Positions 43,501 through 52,513 of a stretch of 64,000 nt of DNA are shown one piece after another. Source of the DNA: Proteus vulgaris (GTDB lineage: Bacteria > Pseudomonadota > Gammaproteobacteria > Enterobacterales > Enterobacteriaceae); assembly GCF_016239305.1 (NCBI RefSeq), contig NZ_JAEHOQ010000008.1, positions 95,169 to 159,168 of the forward strand. Direction: 5' to 3'. Within the stretch, counting starts at the first letter, position 1. Each line of letters starts with the position of its first letter. Below the pieces are notes generated by a model that saw nothing but the letters and a program-made list of their open reading frames with translations, ran no database searches and was not told where the DNA came from. The position numbers and the translations under genes are program-made.

Positions 43501-44499
43501 GCGAGGGTGTAATGCCGAAAGCTTGATAGATATTCCTGGGCCTTCATAAATACCTCTGCCGTTAGAGGCTTTACCAATGGCGTGGATAGCTTGCTGATAA
43601 GAAACTAAATAATCTTGCGCATCTTTTTCTGTTAGTGCAGCTTCTCCTAACATATCATAAGAGTAGCTAAAGCCTTTTTCTTCAAGCTTACGTGCATTCG
43701 CTAATGCTTGAGAAATAGTTTCACCTGTGACGAATTGCTCACCCATCAAACGCATCGCCATATCAACGCCTTTACGTACTAATGGCTCACCACTTTTGGT
43801 TAAGATACGATTTAAAGAGTTAGAAAGTTTTTCTTCATTATGAGTAGAAACTAATTTACCTGTGAATAATAAGCCCCACGTAGCCGCATTCACGAACATC
43901 GATTGGCTTTGCCCTAAGTGTGAGCGCCAATTACCATGACTAATTTTGTCACGAATAAGGGCATCACGCGTGGCTTTATCTGGAATACGCAGTAACGCTT
44001 CCGCTAAACACATTAAAGCCACGCCTTCTTGTGAAGAAAGTGAAAATTCTTGTAATAAGCCTTGTACAAGTCCTGAACGCCCGATGCCATTTTTTTGTTT
44101 ACGTAATTTATCGGCAATGGAATAGGCTAATTTATGCGTTGCTTGAGCTTCATTTTCGGGTAATGTCGCTTGTTGCAACAGCATAGGAACAGCTTGTATC
44201 TCAGGTGTACGATATGCAGAGGTAATGGCAGAGCGTAAAACAGATTGAGGGTGAATATGTTCAGCAAACTCCAAGAAAGGCTGATAATGAGCGGTTGGTG
44301 TTTCAGTGCTTTCATCAATATCTTGTTCTACAAATGTTGAGTTACCAAGATTAACCTGATCATTTTCAATTTGTTCTAGATAATTGAAAATAGCCTGTTT
44401 AATTAACCAATGCGATGTCCTATCTAATTTTTGTGCAGCCTCTTTTAATCTATTGCGGGTATCTTCATCAAGTCTAACACCCATTGTTGTGCTACTCAT
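40537..44499 (-). CDS. putA: Trifunctional PutA: repressor, proline dehydrogenase, P5C dehydrogenase
   Basis: 1320 residues, the same size as E. coli PutA. An N-terminal ribbon-helix-helix (TTMGVRLDEDTRNRLKEAA, then DRTSHWLIKQAIFNYLEQIE) binds put operators. The flavin-binding proline dehydrogenase barrel follows (INIDAEEADRLEISLDLLEK, RLVKGAYWDSEVKRAQ, YEFQCLHGMGEPLY). The aldehyde dehydrogenase domain carries LIAETGGLNAMIV (Glu) and the catalytic Cys in SAGQRCSALR. It oxidises proline to glutamate at the membrane when proline is present, otherwise represses putA and putP. Divergent from putP. Confidence 0.97.
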   Translation of the reverse strand: MSSTTMGVRLDEDTRNRLKEAAQKLDRTSHWLIKQAIFNYLEQIENDQVNLGNSTFVEQDIDESTETPTAHYQPFLEFAEHIHPQSVLRSAITSAYRTPEIQAVPMLLQQATLPENEAQATHKLAYSIADKLRKQKNGIGRSGLVQGLLQEFSLSSQEGVALMCLAEALLRIPDKATRDALIRDKISHGNWRSHLGQSQSMFVNAATWGLLFTGKLVSTHNEEKLSNSLNRILTKSGEPLVRKGVDMAMRLMGEQFVTGETISQALANARKLEEKGFSYSYDMLGEAALTEKDAQDYLVSYQQAIHAIGKASNGRGIYEGPGISIKLSALHPRYSRAQYERVMSELYPRLLSLTLQAKQYDIGINIDAEEADRLEISLDLLEKLCFEPELAGWNGIGFVIQAYQKRCPLVIDYVIDLARRSRRRLMIRLVKGAYWDSEVKRAQIDGLEDYPVYTRKVYTDVSYLACAKKLLASTNFIYPQFATHNAHTLSAIYHLAGQNYYPGQYEFQCLHGMGEPLYAQVVGKIADGKLGRPCRIYAPVGTHETLLAYLVRRLLENGANTSFVNRIADTTISLDELVADPVKEVNKMAQAEGQIGLSHPKIPLPHQLYGNERKNSPGIDMSNEHRLASLSSALLTSATENRHCEPLLGDTFNSSEKTQNPQSVLNPANHADTVGTVREATEAEVDFALTVAQENGEIWFATPPTQRASFLIRTAELMEQQMGPLMGTLVREAGKTYSNAIAEVREAIDFLYYYAAQVAQDFDNNTHRPLGPVVCISPWNFPLAIFSGQIAAALAAGNTVLAKPAEQTPLIASKAVELFHQAGVPRFALQLLPGQGETIGARLVADERVRGVMFTGSTDVAHILQKTLAGRLDSEGHPVPLIAETGGLNAMIVDSSALTEQVVTDVMASAYDSAGQRCSALRLLCIQEEVADHTIEMLKGAMAQAVIGDPSLLSTDIGPVIDKEAKKGIEKHIQVMRTAGYDIYQASHNSLPKQIENNSTFVQPTLIELDKVSSLKREIFGPVLHVVRYASQDLPALLEEINATGYGLTMGVHTRIDETIAYVASNAKVGNLYVNRNMVGAVVGVQPFGGEGLSGTGPKAGGPIYLYRLLSKRPENAATQTLARQDETFPLDTSMRNLQTYNKYMEWLSNKADKSHYEALEKYAFASQAGTLRVLPGPTGERNTYQLVPCGNVLCISDNEQDALTQIAGVLASGCHAVIVNRSFSQKTYRELPDIVRKAITVTENWTDDPLKINAVIYHGDGDQLRETCQKIAQRKGAIISVQGFSRGETGLLLERLLHERALSINTAAAGGNASLMTIS

Positions 44500-44569
44500 G
44501 CAGTGCTCCTCATATTCTATTTCTCATTTACAAGTACTATTACCCGTTATTTTTATTAATATCATTCAT

Positions 44570-44587
44570 GTTGCAACTTTGTGCAAC
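44570..44587. promoter_or_regulatory. PutA operator pair near putA
   Basis: GTTGCA at 44570-44575 and its reverse complement TGCAAC at 44582-44587. GTTGCA is the known core recognised by the PutA ribbon-helix-helix domain. Confidence 0.7.
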
Positions 44588-44890
44588 ATTGTTAACAGTT
44601 TATTTATAAATAATGTGAAAGTGGTCAGGTTTTGTGCGTAATGAAAAAGAGCGTAATTTATCTATTCTATATATCTATATATAAATCAATTGATTATATT
44701 TATGTTGTTGATATTTACATTTATAATGACCCCTCGAATTAAGACAAATAGTGTGAAGTCATAAACAAAATTTAAACATTAAAACGTTAATTTCTTGTTA
44801 AATGTAGTTAACCTATTCTAGGATTGATGTGAATGCTTTATCTGTTGCTGTAAGAAATTATTTTAATTAAAAACTGAAAAGATCATTAAT

Positions 44891-44907
44891 GCGCAACGAA
44901 GTGCAAC
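44891..44907. promoter_or_regulatory. PutA operator pair near putP
   Basis: TGCAAC at 44902-44907 and the near match CGCAAC at 44892-44897, placed 62-78 bp before the putP start. Together with the pair near putA they bracket the 469-bp divergent putA-putP region, which holds no gene. Confidence 0.62.
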
Positions 44908-44968
44908 GTTCCTGTACAAGTCAAAAGCATACCGATGATCGGAAACAGATTTATGGAGAACTGCAATT

Positions 44969-46452
44969 ATGGCCTTAACTTCGCCAATGCTAATTACATT
45001 TACGATCTATATTCTGGGTATGCTTTTTATTGGCTACCTTGCTTATCGTTCAACAAAAAATTTTGATGATTATATTCTTGGCGGTCGGCGACTGGGCAGT
45101 GTAGTGACTGCGCTGTCAGCGGGTGCTTCAGATATGAGTGGATGGCTATTAATGGGATTACCAGGTGTGGTTTTTTTTGCTGGTATTTCTGAAAGTTGGA
45201 TAGCTATCGGACTTTGTTTGGGTGCATGGCTAAACTGGCGCTTAGTGGCAGGGCGTTTACGTTTGCAAACTGAAAAAATAATAATGCATTAACGTTACCT
45301 GATTATCTGACATCGCGTTTTGATGATAAAAGCAAAATGCTACGTATTATTTCAGCATTAGTTATTCTTACTTTTTTTACTATCTATTGTGCATCTGGTG
45401 TGGTTGCTGGTGGAATGCTATTTGAATCAACCTTCCATATTCCTTACCACGAAGCGATGATTTATGGTGCACTTGCAACAATTGCTTATACTTTTTTAGG
45501 TGGTTTTCTTGCAGTAAGCTGGACTGATACCGTTCAGGCAACACTAATGATTTTTGCTCTGATCCTGACACCGATTATTGTGATTTTCTCCATTGGTGGT
45601 ATTGATACTTCTATTGCGATTATTAAAGCTAAAGATCCGTCTTATCTTGATATGTTTAAAGGTCTTGATTTTATCGCCATTATCTCTTTATTGGCATGGG
45701 GATTAGGTTACTTTGGGCAACCTCATATCTTAGCGCGTTTTATGGCGGCTGATTCGAATCAAACAATTCGCAAAGCACGCCGTATCGGTATGACGTGGAT
45801 GATCCTTTGTTTGGGCGGAACGGTTGCGGTAGGATTCTTCGGTATTGCTTATTTTGAAATGAATCCGGCACAAGCAGGGGCTGTGACGGCGAAAAATGAA
45901 CGTATTTTTATGGAGCTGGCATCGTTACTGTTTAACCCATGGATTGCCGGTATTTTATTATCCGCCATTCTAGCCGCCGTAATGAGTACATTAAGCTGTC
46001 AGTTATTAGTGTGTGCAAGTGCCTTGACAGAAGACTTATACAAGCCTTTCATCCGTAAAGGTGCAAGTCAAAAAGAGCTGGTTTGGGTAGGACGTGGTAT
46101 GGTGTTATTAGTTGCAATTATTGCAATTTTCTTAGCACGTGATCCTAATAATAAAGTTCTCGATTTAGTAAGTAACGCATGGGCAGGATTTGGTGCTGCT
46201 TTTGGCCCTGTTATTCTAATCTCTGTGATGTGGAAACGTATGACACGTAATGGTGCTTTTGCAGGAATGTTGATTGGTGCTTTAACGGTATTAGTGTGGA
46301 TGCAATATAAATGGTTCGGATTGTATGAAATTATTCCTGGCTTTATTTTTGCCTCTATTGCGATTGTTGCCATTAGTTTAATGGGCAAAGAACCCAGTAA
46401 AGAGAACCAACAACGCTTTGATGAAGCTGAAACTCAATATCGTAATACATAA
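44969..46452 (+). pseudogene. putP: Sodium/proline symporter PutP, split by a one-base deletion
   Basis: The first 107 codons (44969-45292) encode PutP helices 1-3 (MALTSPMLITFTIYILGMLF, STKNFDDYILGGRRLG, GASDMSGWLLMGLPG). The frame then stops after an A6 tract at 45273-45278. Adding one A restores the frame directly into NNNALTLPDYLTSRFDDKSK and the rest of the protein (45337-46452; ISALVILTFFTIYCASG, GYFGQPHILARFMAAD), giving a full-length ~493-residue symporter like E. coli PutP (502). No other lesion is seen. It is either a recent inactivation, a slippage-prone switch, or a homopolymer sequencing error. Confidence 0.9.
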
Positions 46453-46496
46453 TCGCTAAAATATTTAATATAGAGTTTATAAGTATAAATTTAATT

Positions 46497-46535
46497 AAAG
46501 GTCACTGAGCTAAATAAAGTGGCCTTTATTTTTTT
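46497..46535 (+). terminator. putP terminator
   Basis: AAAGGTCACT pairs with AGTGGCCTTT (one T-G), followed by ATTTTTTT. Confidence 0.92.
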
Positions 46536-46576
46536 GATAACAGGAGACATTTAAAAGGAAATTAATAAAATCTAAC

Positions 46577-47422
46577 TTATTCATAATATTCTAACTTATA
46601 ATATACAGTAGCCGTACTGGTATCGATTAATTTGCCTCGTTGTTTAATTGTAGTAACCATGTCCCATATCACACAATTATTATATTTATCCCATTCTTTG
46701 CATGTTTTATCATACTCCCTTATATCATCGTATAAACTCGTATATATCTGTATATGCTGTAATATTTTACCATCTTTTCCATAACGGAATTCTGACATTA
46801 CATCATTATTATTGTTTACTGTTTTTAATAGGCGGCCTTGCTCATCGTAATGATAACGAATGACATTTCCTTTATTATTAGAATTAGAGTCAGTAATTGT
46901 TGATAATACAATTTTATTATCTTGGTATGAAAATTGACTTCTATCAATACCCATTAATGAACCATCATTATCGTAAAAATAAGATGTTTTTCCTATTAAC
47001 TGATTTTGCTTGTTTTTGTTATAAAATTCACTGAGGTAGAGAGTATGAGTTCGATGGCGGTTTTTTAATTGGTATATCTGCTTTATATTATCAGGTGTTG
47101 GCATTCTTAATAGGTTAGTCTCAATATTTTCATGGATATACTCTTGTGTAGAGAAACTGTATTTGGTGAGAAAGCCACATTCATCAAATTGAGTTTCACC
47201 TTTAAATGCTTTTAACCGACCGTTCTCAGGTAACTTGCTGGTAATGTTAATTGACTTGACTGGGCCATATGTAAAGTTAATTGTAATAAATACGTTATTA
47301 GTGATATTTATCTGTTTTTGTGACCCATCACAAGAGTGCTGTATCGCAAAAGTAGAGGGCGTAATAAAGAATGTGCAGAGAGAAAAGGTAAAAACTAATG
47401 GTAATTTCATGTAATGAGTCAT
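46577..47422 (-). CDS. Secreted YD-repeat-like protein, paralogue 1
   Basis: 281 residues with a signal peptide (MKLPLVFTFSLCTFFITPSTFA after a four-residue MTHY leader). The mature part has short strand repeats resembling YD repeats (FYDNDGSLMGIDRSQFSY, YHYDEQGRLLKTVNN, FRYGKDGKILQHIQ). It ends with a conserved Cys pair (CKEWDKYNNCVIWDM) and the terminal Tyr-Tyr-Glu. It is the first of three tandem paralogues on this strand. A periplasmic or exported role is inferred; no enzyme motif is present. Confidence 0.78.
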   Translation of the reverse strand: MTHYMKLPLVFTFSLCTFFITPSTFAIQHSCDGSQKQINITNNVFITINFTYGPVKSINITSKLPENGRLKAFKGETQFDECGFLTKYSFSTQEYIHENIETNLLRMPTPDNIKQIYQLKNRHRTHTLYLSEFYNKNKQNQLIGKTSYFYDNDGSLMGIDRSQFSYQDNKIVLSTITDSNSNNKGNVIRYHYDEQGRLLKTVNNNNDVMSEFRYGKDGKILQHIQIYTSLYDDIREYDKTCKEWDKYNNCVIWDMVTTIKQRGKLIDTSTATVYYKLEYYE

Positions 47423-47902
47423 CTTAAATTATCTTAAAAGAGAACATGCTATAGGGCACATTCGTCATTAATTGACTTAGGTAGTTTTACATAAAAATTT
47501 TTTTAATAAAAGTATCATAGAAAACTATTTAGCATGTGCAGAAAAATATAGAGTTAATATATTAAAAATAGGTCTATTTTTGATGATATTAAATTTTTTC
47601 ATCTCAAGAAAAAATGAGCGCACACTCTAAATGTGATGATTGATAAATGATTTTTCATATAAAGGATGCGTTATTAATATCAATTTATTCTTATCAACCT
47701 ATTTTGATTTAAATCATTTTATGACATTGTTAATTGCAACCTAAAAAATAATTAAATATGCTTTTAGTTAATTGATTTATAATAGGTTTTATCTCATGTC
47801 TTTTTTAGCGTTCTTTGTAGATAAAATAATGCATAAAAAGCCTTGGTTTTTGACAATGTAAGATACTTAAATTGAGATTTTTTCATCTGAAAAATTGACA
47901 AC
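47423..47902. other. AT-rich gap between paralogues 1 and 2
   Basis: 480 bp with no gene. The 110 bp next to paralogue 1 are very similar to those upstream of paralogue 2 (for instance TCGTCATTAATTGA and GTAGTTTTACA in both), so the duplicated unit included the promoter region. Confidence 0.65.
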
Positions 47903-48745
47903 TTATTCATAATATTCATATTGATGATAGACAGTCGCAGTGCTAGTATCGATTATTACACCATCTTTTCTTACTTCGCTTACCATATCCCAGATTAAGC
48001 AATTATTATATTTATCCCATTCCCGACAGGTATTGTCATATTCTCTTATATCGTCATATAGACTCGTAAATATTTGCATTTGACGTAAAATTTTACCATC
48101 ATTTCCATAGTGATATTCTAAAGTAATCTCATTATTATCAATCGCTTTTAAAAGACGTCCTTGCTTATCGTAATAGTACTGAATTGAATTACCTTTATTT
48201 TCGGCAGTAGATTCAACAATAGTTTCTGCCACAATTTTTTTATCCTTGTATATTAATTCAGCAAAATCAGTACCGATTAATGATCCCTCATCATCATAAA
48301 AATAAGATGTTTTATCTACTAACTGATTTTGAATATTTTTTTCATAAAATTCAACAAGATAAAGAGTATGCGTTCTATGTCTATTTTTTAACTGATATTT
48401 ATACTTAATGTTATAAGGTGTAGACATTCTTAAAAGGTTAGTCTCAATGTGTTCATGAATATACTCTTGTGTAGAAAAATCATATTTAGTCAAAACTCCA
48501 CATTCATCAAATTGAGTTTCTCCCTGAAAAGCTTTTAATCGGCCTTGGTCTGGTAATTTACTGGTAGTAGTGATTTTTTTTATTGGCCCATAGTTAAAAT
48601 CGATCGTAATAAACATATTGTTGTATTTATTCACCTGTTTTTGTGATTGATCGCAAGAGAGGGGCGTGGCAAATGCAGGTAATGTAATAAAAAGTGTGTA
48701 TAGAGAAAAAATAAAGAGTAATGGTAATTTCATGTAATGAGTCAT
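47903..48745 (-). CDS. Secreted YD-repeat-like protein, paralogue 2
   Basis: 280 residues, very similar to paralogue 1 along its whole length: signal peptide (MKLPLLFIFSLYTLFITLPAFA), KLPDQGRLKAFQGETQFDEC, LLRMSTPYNIKYKYQLKNRH, QYYYDKQGRLLKAIDNN and CREWDKYNNCLIWDM, ending EYYE. The main differences lie in the middle and near the C terminus. High similarity plus a shared upstream region indicate a fairly recent tandem duplication. Confidence 0.78.
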   Translation of the reverse strand: MTHYMKLPLLFIFSLYTLFITLPAFATPLSCDQSQKQVNKYNNMFITIDFNYGPIKKITTTSKLPDQGRLKAFQGETQFDECGVLTKYDFSTQEYIHEHIETNLLRMSTPYNIKYKYQLKNRHRTHTLYLVEFYEKNIQNQLVDKTSYFYDDEGSLIGTDFAELIYKDKKIVAETIVESTAENKGNSIQYYYDKQGRLLKAIDNNEITLEYHYGNDGKILRQMQIFTSLYDDIREYDNTCREWDKYNNCLIWDMVSEVRKDGVIIDTSTATVYHQYEYYE

Positions 48746-48953
48746 CTTAAATTTTATTAAAAGAGAATGTGCTAAAGAGCATATTCGTCATTAATTGATT
48801 TAAGTAGTTTTACACAAATTGTTTTTTAATGAAAGTATCACTTAGTTTAATAGTAGATAAATGATAGAGAAGAAAATATAAAAACCAGTCTATTTTTGAT
48901 AGTCTGATTTTTATATTAATAGTTTGCACCAAGAATAATAAAGTATTTTTATA

Positions 48954-49790
48954 TTATTCGTAGTAAGTAAACTCGTTATGAAGCACTGCTTTACTGTAAT
49001 TAATCATTTCATCATCAAATTTTATAGTGCTTTCGAGTTGCTCTTTCGTACAGTTATCAAATTTATCCCATTCAAGGCAAGTAGTGATAAAGGCTTTGTC
49101 TTCTCCATTAACGCCTTTAATATAGTTTGATTGAGTAACAATTTTTCCTTCTGGATCATACTGATACTCTACATTTACTTTTCCGTCTTCTAATACGGAT
49201 TGTAGTTTTCCTTGAGGATTATAGGTGTACTCTGTTGTGATAATCTCAGTTGTAGGATCAGACGATTTGCTAGTTTCTTTAATAATGCGCCCGTCTTTAT
49301 AGTCGAATTGGCTAGTGAGTGTATCTATCAACTCGCCATTATTAGCATAGTATTGAGTGATCTTTTTATTGAGTCGATTTTGCTGATCTTTACTATAGTT
49401 TTCCTGCATATATATAGAATGCGAACCATAGGAATTTTTTAGTTGGAATTGATACCGAATAACTAAAGGATTATCAGGAGTTGTTCTTATTAAATTAGTT
49501 TCTACGTTGCCTTCAATATATTCCTGCATTGATGTGCTATCTTTCAGTAAGTTGCCACATTCATCAAGATGAATTTCTCCTTTGAGCGCTTTAAAACGGC
49601 CATCATTTGGCAACGTACTTGTCATCGTGACTGATTTCACAGGGCCATTAAAGGAACTGAGTAACATAATCGTAGTATTGGAAATGTTTTTTTGTTTTTC
49701 AGTCGCAGTGCATTGTGTTGAAGCTGCGATCGCAGAAGATGAAGAAAATGCATATAGTGAAAGAGAGAGAAGGAATAATTGTGATTTCAT
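48954..49790 (-). CDS. Secreted YD-repeat-like protein, paralogue 3
   Basis: About 278 residues from the ATG at 49790 giving a clean signal peptide (MKSQLFLLSLSLYAFSSSSA). An upstream in-frame ATG would add nine residues. It is more diverged but keeps TLPNDGRFKALKGEIHLDEC, the repeat-like EYTYNPQGKLQSVLEDGKV and EYQYDPEGKIVTQSNY, the Cys pair (CLEWDKFDNC) and the final YYE. It is probably the older member from which the other pair differ. Confidence 0.75.
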   Translation of the reverse strand: MKSQLFLLSLSLYAFSSSSAIAASTQCTATEKQKNISNTTIMLLSSFNGPVKSVTMTSTLPNDGRFKALKGEIHLDECGNLLKDSTSMQEYIEGNVETNLIRTTPDNPLVIRYQFQLKNSYGSHSIYMQENYSKDQQNRLNKKITQYYANNGELIDTLTSQFDYKDGRIIKETSKSSDPTTEIITTEYTYNPQGKLQSVLEDGKVNVEYQYDPEGKIVTQSNYIKGVNGEDKAFITTCLEWDKFDNCTKEQLESTIKFDDEMINYSKAVLHNEFTYYE

Positions 49791-50091
49791 AAGTCCGTCC
49801 ATGTATATACTTGCCATACTTTAAGCTACAGCGCTACTCGTCATACTTCAAGTCGCAGTGTTGTTGCCTGCGTTTATTCGTACTAGTCACTTGTCGCTTA
49901 GCTGTAACTTTATTTATTAAGAGTACCTGTATTCAAGTTATCGTCTAGCTACATATTGATTCATAAAATAGAGATTTAGTATAGGCAATTGGTTTACTAA
50001 ATAGTATAGATAAAATCCTATATAATTAACCGATATATAAAGAGAAGAAAAATATTTTGGTACGATCAGAACTGTTTTTTGGAGCATTAAG

Positions 50092-50499
50092 ATGTCAAAC
50101 GTGTTTTCTTTTATGACAGATACGGCAACTCTCGTTGTTTTTGATTTACAAGCAATCCAACATCGAAAATCAGATACAGCAGATTGGTGGAGTATACCTG
50201 ATGATGCGTTAGATGAAATGAACAAAGGCAATATTGCATTTATTGGCCTAGGTAATGATGGTTTTTACACAATTAAGCTATGCAATAAAATTGAAGATCC
50301 AGATGTAAAAATAAACATAAGCTGTCCATCTGGTGAAGTTTTTATTGGTGCAGGAGAGGATACAACTGGCGGTGATTTAGAGCCAGATGACCCACAATAT
50401 CGTGCAGGAGAAATTGTTTTTCTTCCAGTAGGAACTTATGAAGTTTCATTAAAAAAGCAAACAGCATACTTTTTATTATTATCATTTTCTGTAAGGTGA
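50092..50499 (+). CDS. Hypothetical protein (DUF6386-like)
   Basis: 135 residues, no signal peptide. Notable segments are TATLVVFDLQAIQHRKSDTA, DWWSIPDDALDEMNKGNI, AFIGLGNDGFYTIKL and GEIVFLPVGTYEVSLKK, a beta-rich pattern. I recall similar proteins annotated as DUF6386 in Proteus, but this is uncertain. Its opposite orientation to the neighbouring paralogue array suggests a separate unit. Confidence 0.65.
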   Translation: MSNVFSFMTDTATLVVFDLQAIQHRKSDTADWWSIPDDALDEMNKGNIAFIGLGNDGFYTIKLCNKIEDPDVKINISCPSGEVFIGAGEDTTGGDLEPDDPQYRAGEIVFLPVGTYEVSLKKQTAYFLLLSFSVR

Positions 50500-51177
50500 A
50501 AAAAATAATTTTGAGAATATTTTACGTTTAAATTAAAGGCGTATATAAATGGTAATATAAAATATAATAATGAGTAAAAAGATACTATTATTTAAAGTGT
50601 TATTTGTATACTTTATTAATAAGTTAATGAATATAAGTTGAGTAATTTATGTTTGCATTTAGATGATATAACGAATGTACTGATTATTAATAAATTTAAT
50701 CAATTAACAAAATATTAATTGATTAATCTAGTTTAAATATCACTGAAGAGAAATAGCGATACAAATAATTATTCAATAATAAAGAATGGGGGATTTTTTT
50801 TTAAATTTAAAGGCGATTAATAAATTGTTGACCTTGTTTTATTAAAAATGATAAATATCAATTTAAACTAAAATAATATTATTTTTAATATTAATCCTAA
50901 TAAAATTAACGTTTTTTTGCTAAAAAATGCTTAATAGTCATATTTTGACTATAAGAATATGCTTAAAATCAAAAAATATATACGTATTAACCTCTATACG
51001 AAGTGAATATAGTTGCATTTTTTGAGTAAATAAGCTGATAATTATACATACTCAAATATTAGTACGTAATAAACATGAAATAAGGTTATTAAAGCCATTT
51101 TATTTCGTGTGTGCCTTTTCATTTATTCAAACCCAAAAATAAACTTATTTAGATATATTACCGGAGAGAGTCTTATT
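50500..51177. other. Long AT-rich leader before fimbrial operon
   Basis: 678 bp without a supported gene, richer in A+T than its surroundings, as often seen where H-NS silences fimbrial operons. A weak promoter-like pair TTGACC (50828-50833) and GATAAA (50850-50855) was seen. No inverted repeats flanking a switchable segment and no recombinase gene were found. Confidence 0.55.
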
Positions 51178-51708
51178 ATGAATAAAATGCTTCTTGCTGC
51201 GATGATCACAGGTATTTTTTCATCAACAGTTTATGCGGCTTCTGATAATACCATTCGTTTTCAAGGCGAAGTTTCTGATGAAACTTGTACTGTAACTGTT
51301 AATGGTAATTCAGCACTTCCAGTTGTTTTATTACCAACAGTACCAGTAACAGCCTTAGATACTGCGGGTAAAACGGCAGGTCAAACACCATTTACTATTG
51401 CAGTGAGTGGTTGTACGGGTTCTAAACCAACAGATACAAATATTAAAACCATTTTTATTGCTAATAATCTGACAACAGAAGGTCGTATTGGTAATACAGC
51501 AGCAAATAACAACGTTAGCTTAGAAATTATTGATCCTGCGAAAACAGGTACCAAAATTGATTTAACTGGTGTAGGTAACGAAGGTTTAGTGTTAAAAGCA
51601 AACGAAAAATCAGCATCTTATGATTATGCTGTACGTTATTATGCTGATGATGTTGCAACAGCAGGCAAAGTAGAAGGTAGCGTGCAGTACTCTATCTCTT
51701 ATCAATAA
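51178..51708 (+). CDS. Fimbrial major subunit (pilin)
   Basis: 176 residues from the ATG at 51178 with a GGAGAG site; an in-frame ATG 69 bp upstream would spoil the signal peptide. Signal MNKMLLAAMITGIFSSTVYA, then the mature chain with the pilin Cys pair (ETCTV and VSGCTG). It ends with the penultimate Tyr strand YSISYQ needed for donor-strand exchange. It is the main rod subunit of a chaperone-usher fimbria and is followed by an attenuator-like palindrome. Confidence 0.92.
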   Translation: MNKMLLAAMITGIFSSTVYAASDNTIRFQGEVSDETCTVTVNGNSALPVVLLPTVPVTALDTAGKTAGQTPFTIAVSGCTGSKPTDTNIKTIFIANNLTTEGRIGNTAANNNVSLEIIDPAKTGTKIDLTGVGNEGLVLKANEKSASYDYAVRYYADDVATAGKVEGSVQYSISYQ

Positions 51709-51715
51709 TACTTAT

Positions 51716-51741
51716 ATGTCTCCTTTATATAAAGGAGACAT
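51716..51741 (+). terminator. Perfect palindrome after pilin gene (attenuator/processing site)
   Basis: A 26-base perfectly self-complementary stretch (half ATGTCTCCTTTAT) followed by TTTT. It lies between pilin and chaperone genes, so it probably lowers downstream expression and stabilises the pilin message. Confidence 0.8.
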
Positions 51742-51771
51742 TTTTCTATTTATATAAGAGGAAGATAAGTA

Positions 51772-52497
51772 ATGAAAAAAATAATAATGTTAATTGCCGT
51801 ATTTTTCTTAAGTTATAGCACAGCATCGTATTCTAGTGTCACTATGCTAAAAACACGTATTGTTTATTCATCAGATTCACGCTTTGAAGTTTTAAAGTTT
51901 ATGAATAACGATGAAATCCCTTACATTATGCAAATATGGGCAGATAAAAATAATCCTAACTCAACCCCAGATAATGCAGATGCGCCTTTTGTTGTTCAGC
52001 CACCCGTTTTTCGTATTGATCCTAAAACAGGGAGAGACGCTAGATTAATTTATACTGGTGAAGGTTTACCACAAGATAAAGAATCCATTTTCTATTTAAA
52101 TGTAGCGCAAATTCCACCTAAAGACCTAAATAAAGATATAAAAGAAGGAAATAGCTTTACTGTTATTGTGCATCATCGATTAAAAATATTTTATCGCCCA
52201 ACAGCGATTGCCTCAAAGCTAAATAGTATCGAGAAGCAAATATCATTCTCAAAAGAAAGTAATGGCGATATAAAAATTAAAAATGACTCACCTTTCTTTG
52301 TGTCATTTTCACAACTTGAAGCCACTAATGCTTCGGGACAAAAATTTATATTTAAATCAACTATGGTTTCTCCGTTATCAACGGAAGTATTAGTTGCTGA
52401 GAATGGTGGGAAGCCTTTATTTTCACCCGATAAAATGACCTATAAATACCTTAATGATCTAGGTGGGCAGAATAACGCGACAGCTTTAATTCATTAA
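51772..52497 (+). CDS. Periplasmic fimbrial chaperone 1 (PapD-like)
   Basis: 241 residues. A signal peptide (MKKIIMLIAVFFLSYSTASY) is followed by the PapD-type G1/F1 fold: TRIVYSSDSRFEVLKFMNND, then PPVFRIDPKTGRDARLIYTG and the conserved ESIFYLNVAQIPPKD. The basic residue near the start and the FYRP motif (KIFYRPTAI) are in place. It escorts pilins to the usher. It follows the pilin by 63 bp. Confidence 0.92.
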   Translation: MKKIIMLIAVFFLSYSTASYSSVTMLKTRIVYSSDSRFEVLKFMNNDEIPYIMQIWADKNNPNSTPDNADAPFVVQPPVFRIDPKTGRDARLIYTGEGLPQDKESIFYLNVAQIPPKDLNKDIKEGNSFTVIVHHRLKIFYRPTAIASKLNSIEKQISFSKESNGDIKIKNDSPFFVSFSQLEATNASGQKFIFKSTMVSPLSTEVLVAENGGKPLFSPDKMTYKYLNDLGGQNNATALIH

Positions 52498-52513
52498 TAA
52501 AAATGGCATTGAA

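Noticed and set aside
45293..45336. Insertion sequence or large rearrangement breaking putP
   Set aside because: The protein sequence continues without loss once a single base is restored; only the A tract is altered.
50500..51177. Invertible promoter element for the fimbrial operon, as in mrp
   Set aside because: No flanking inverted repeats of useful length and no tyrosine recombinase gene were found.
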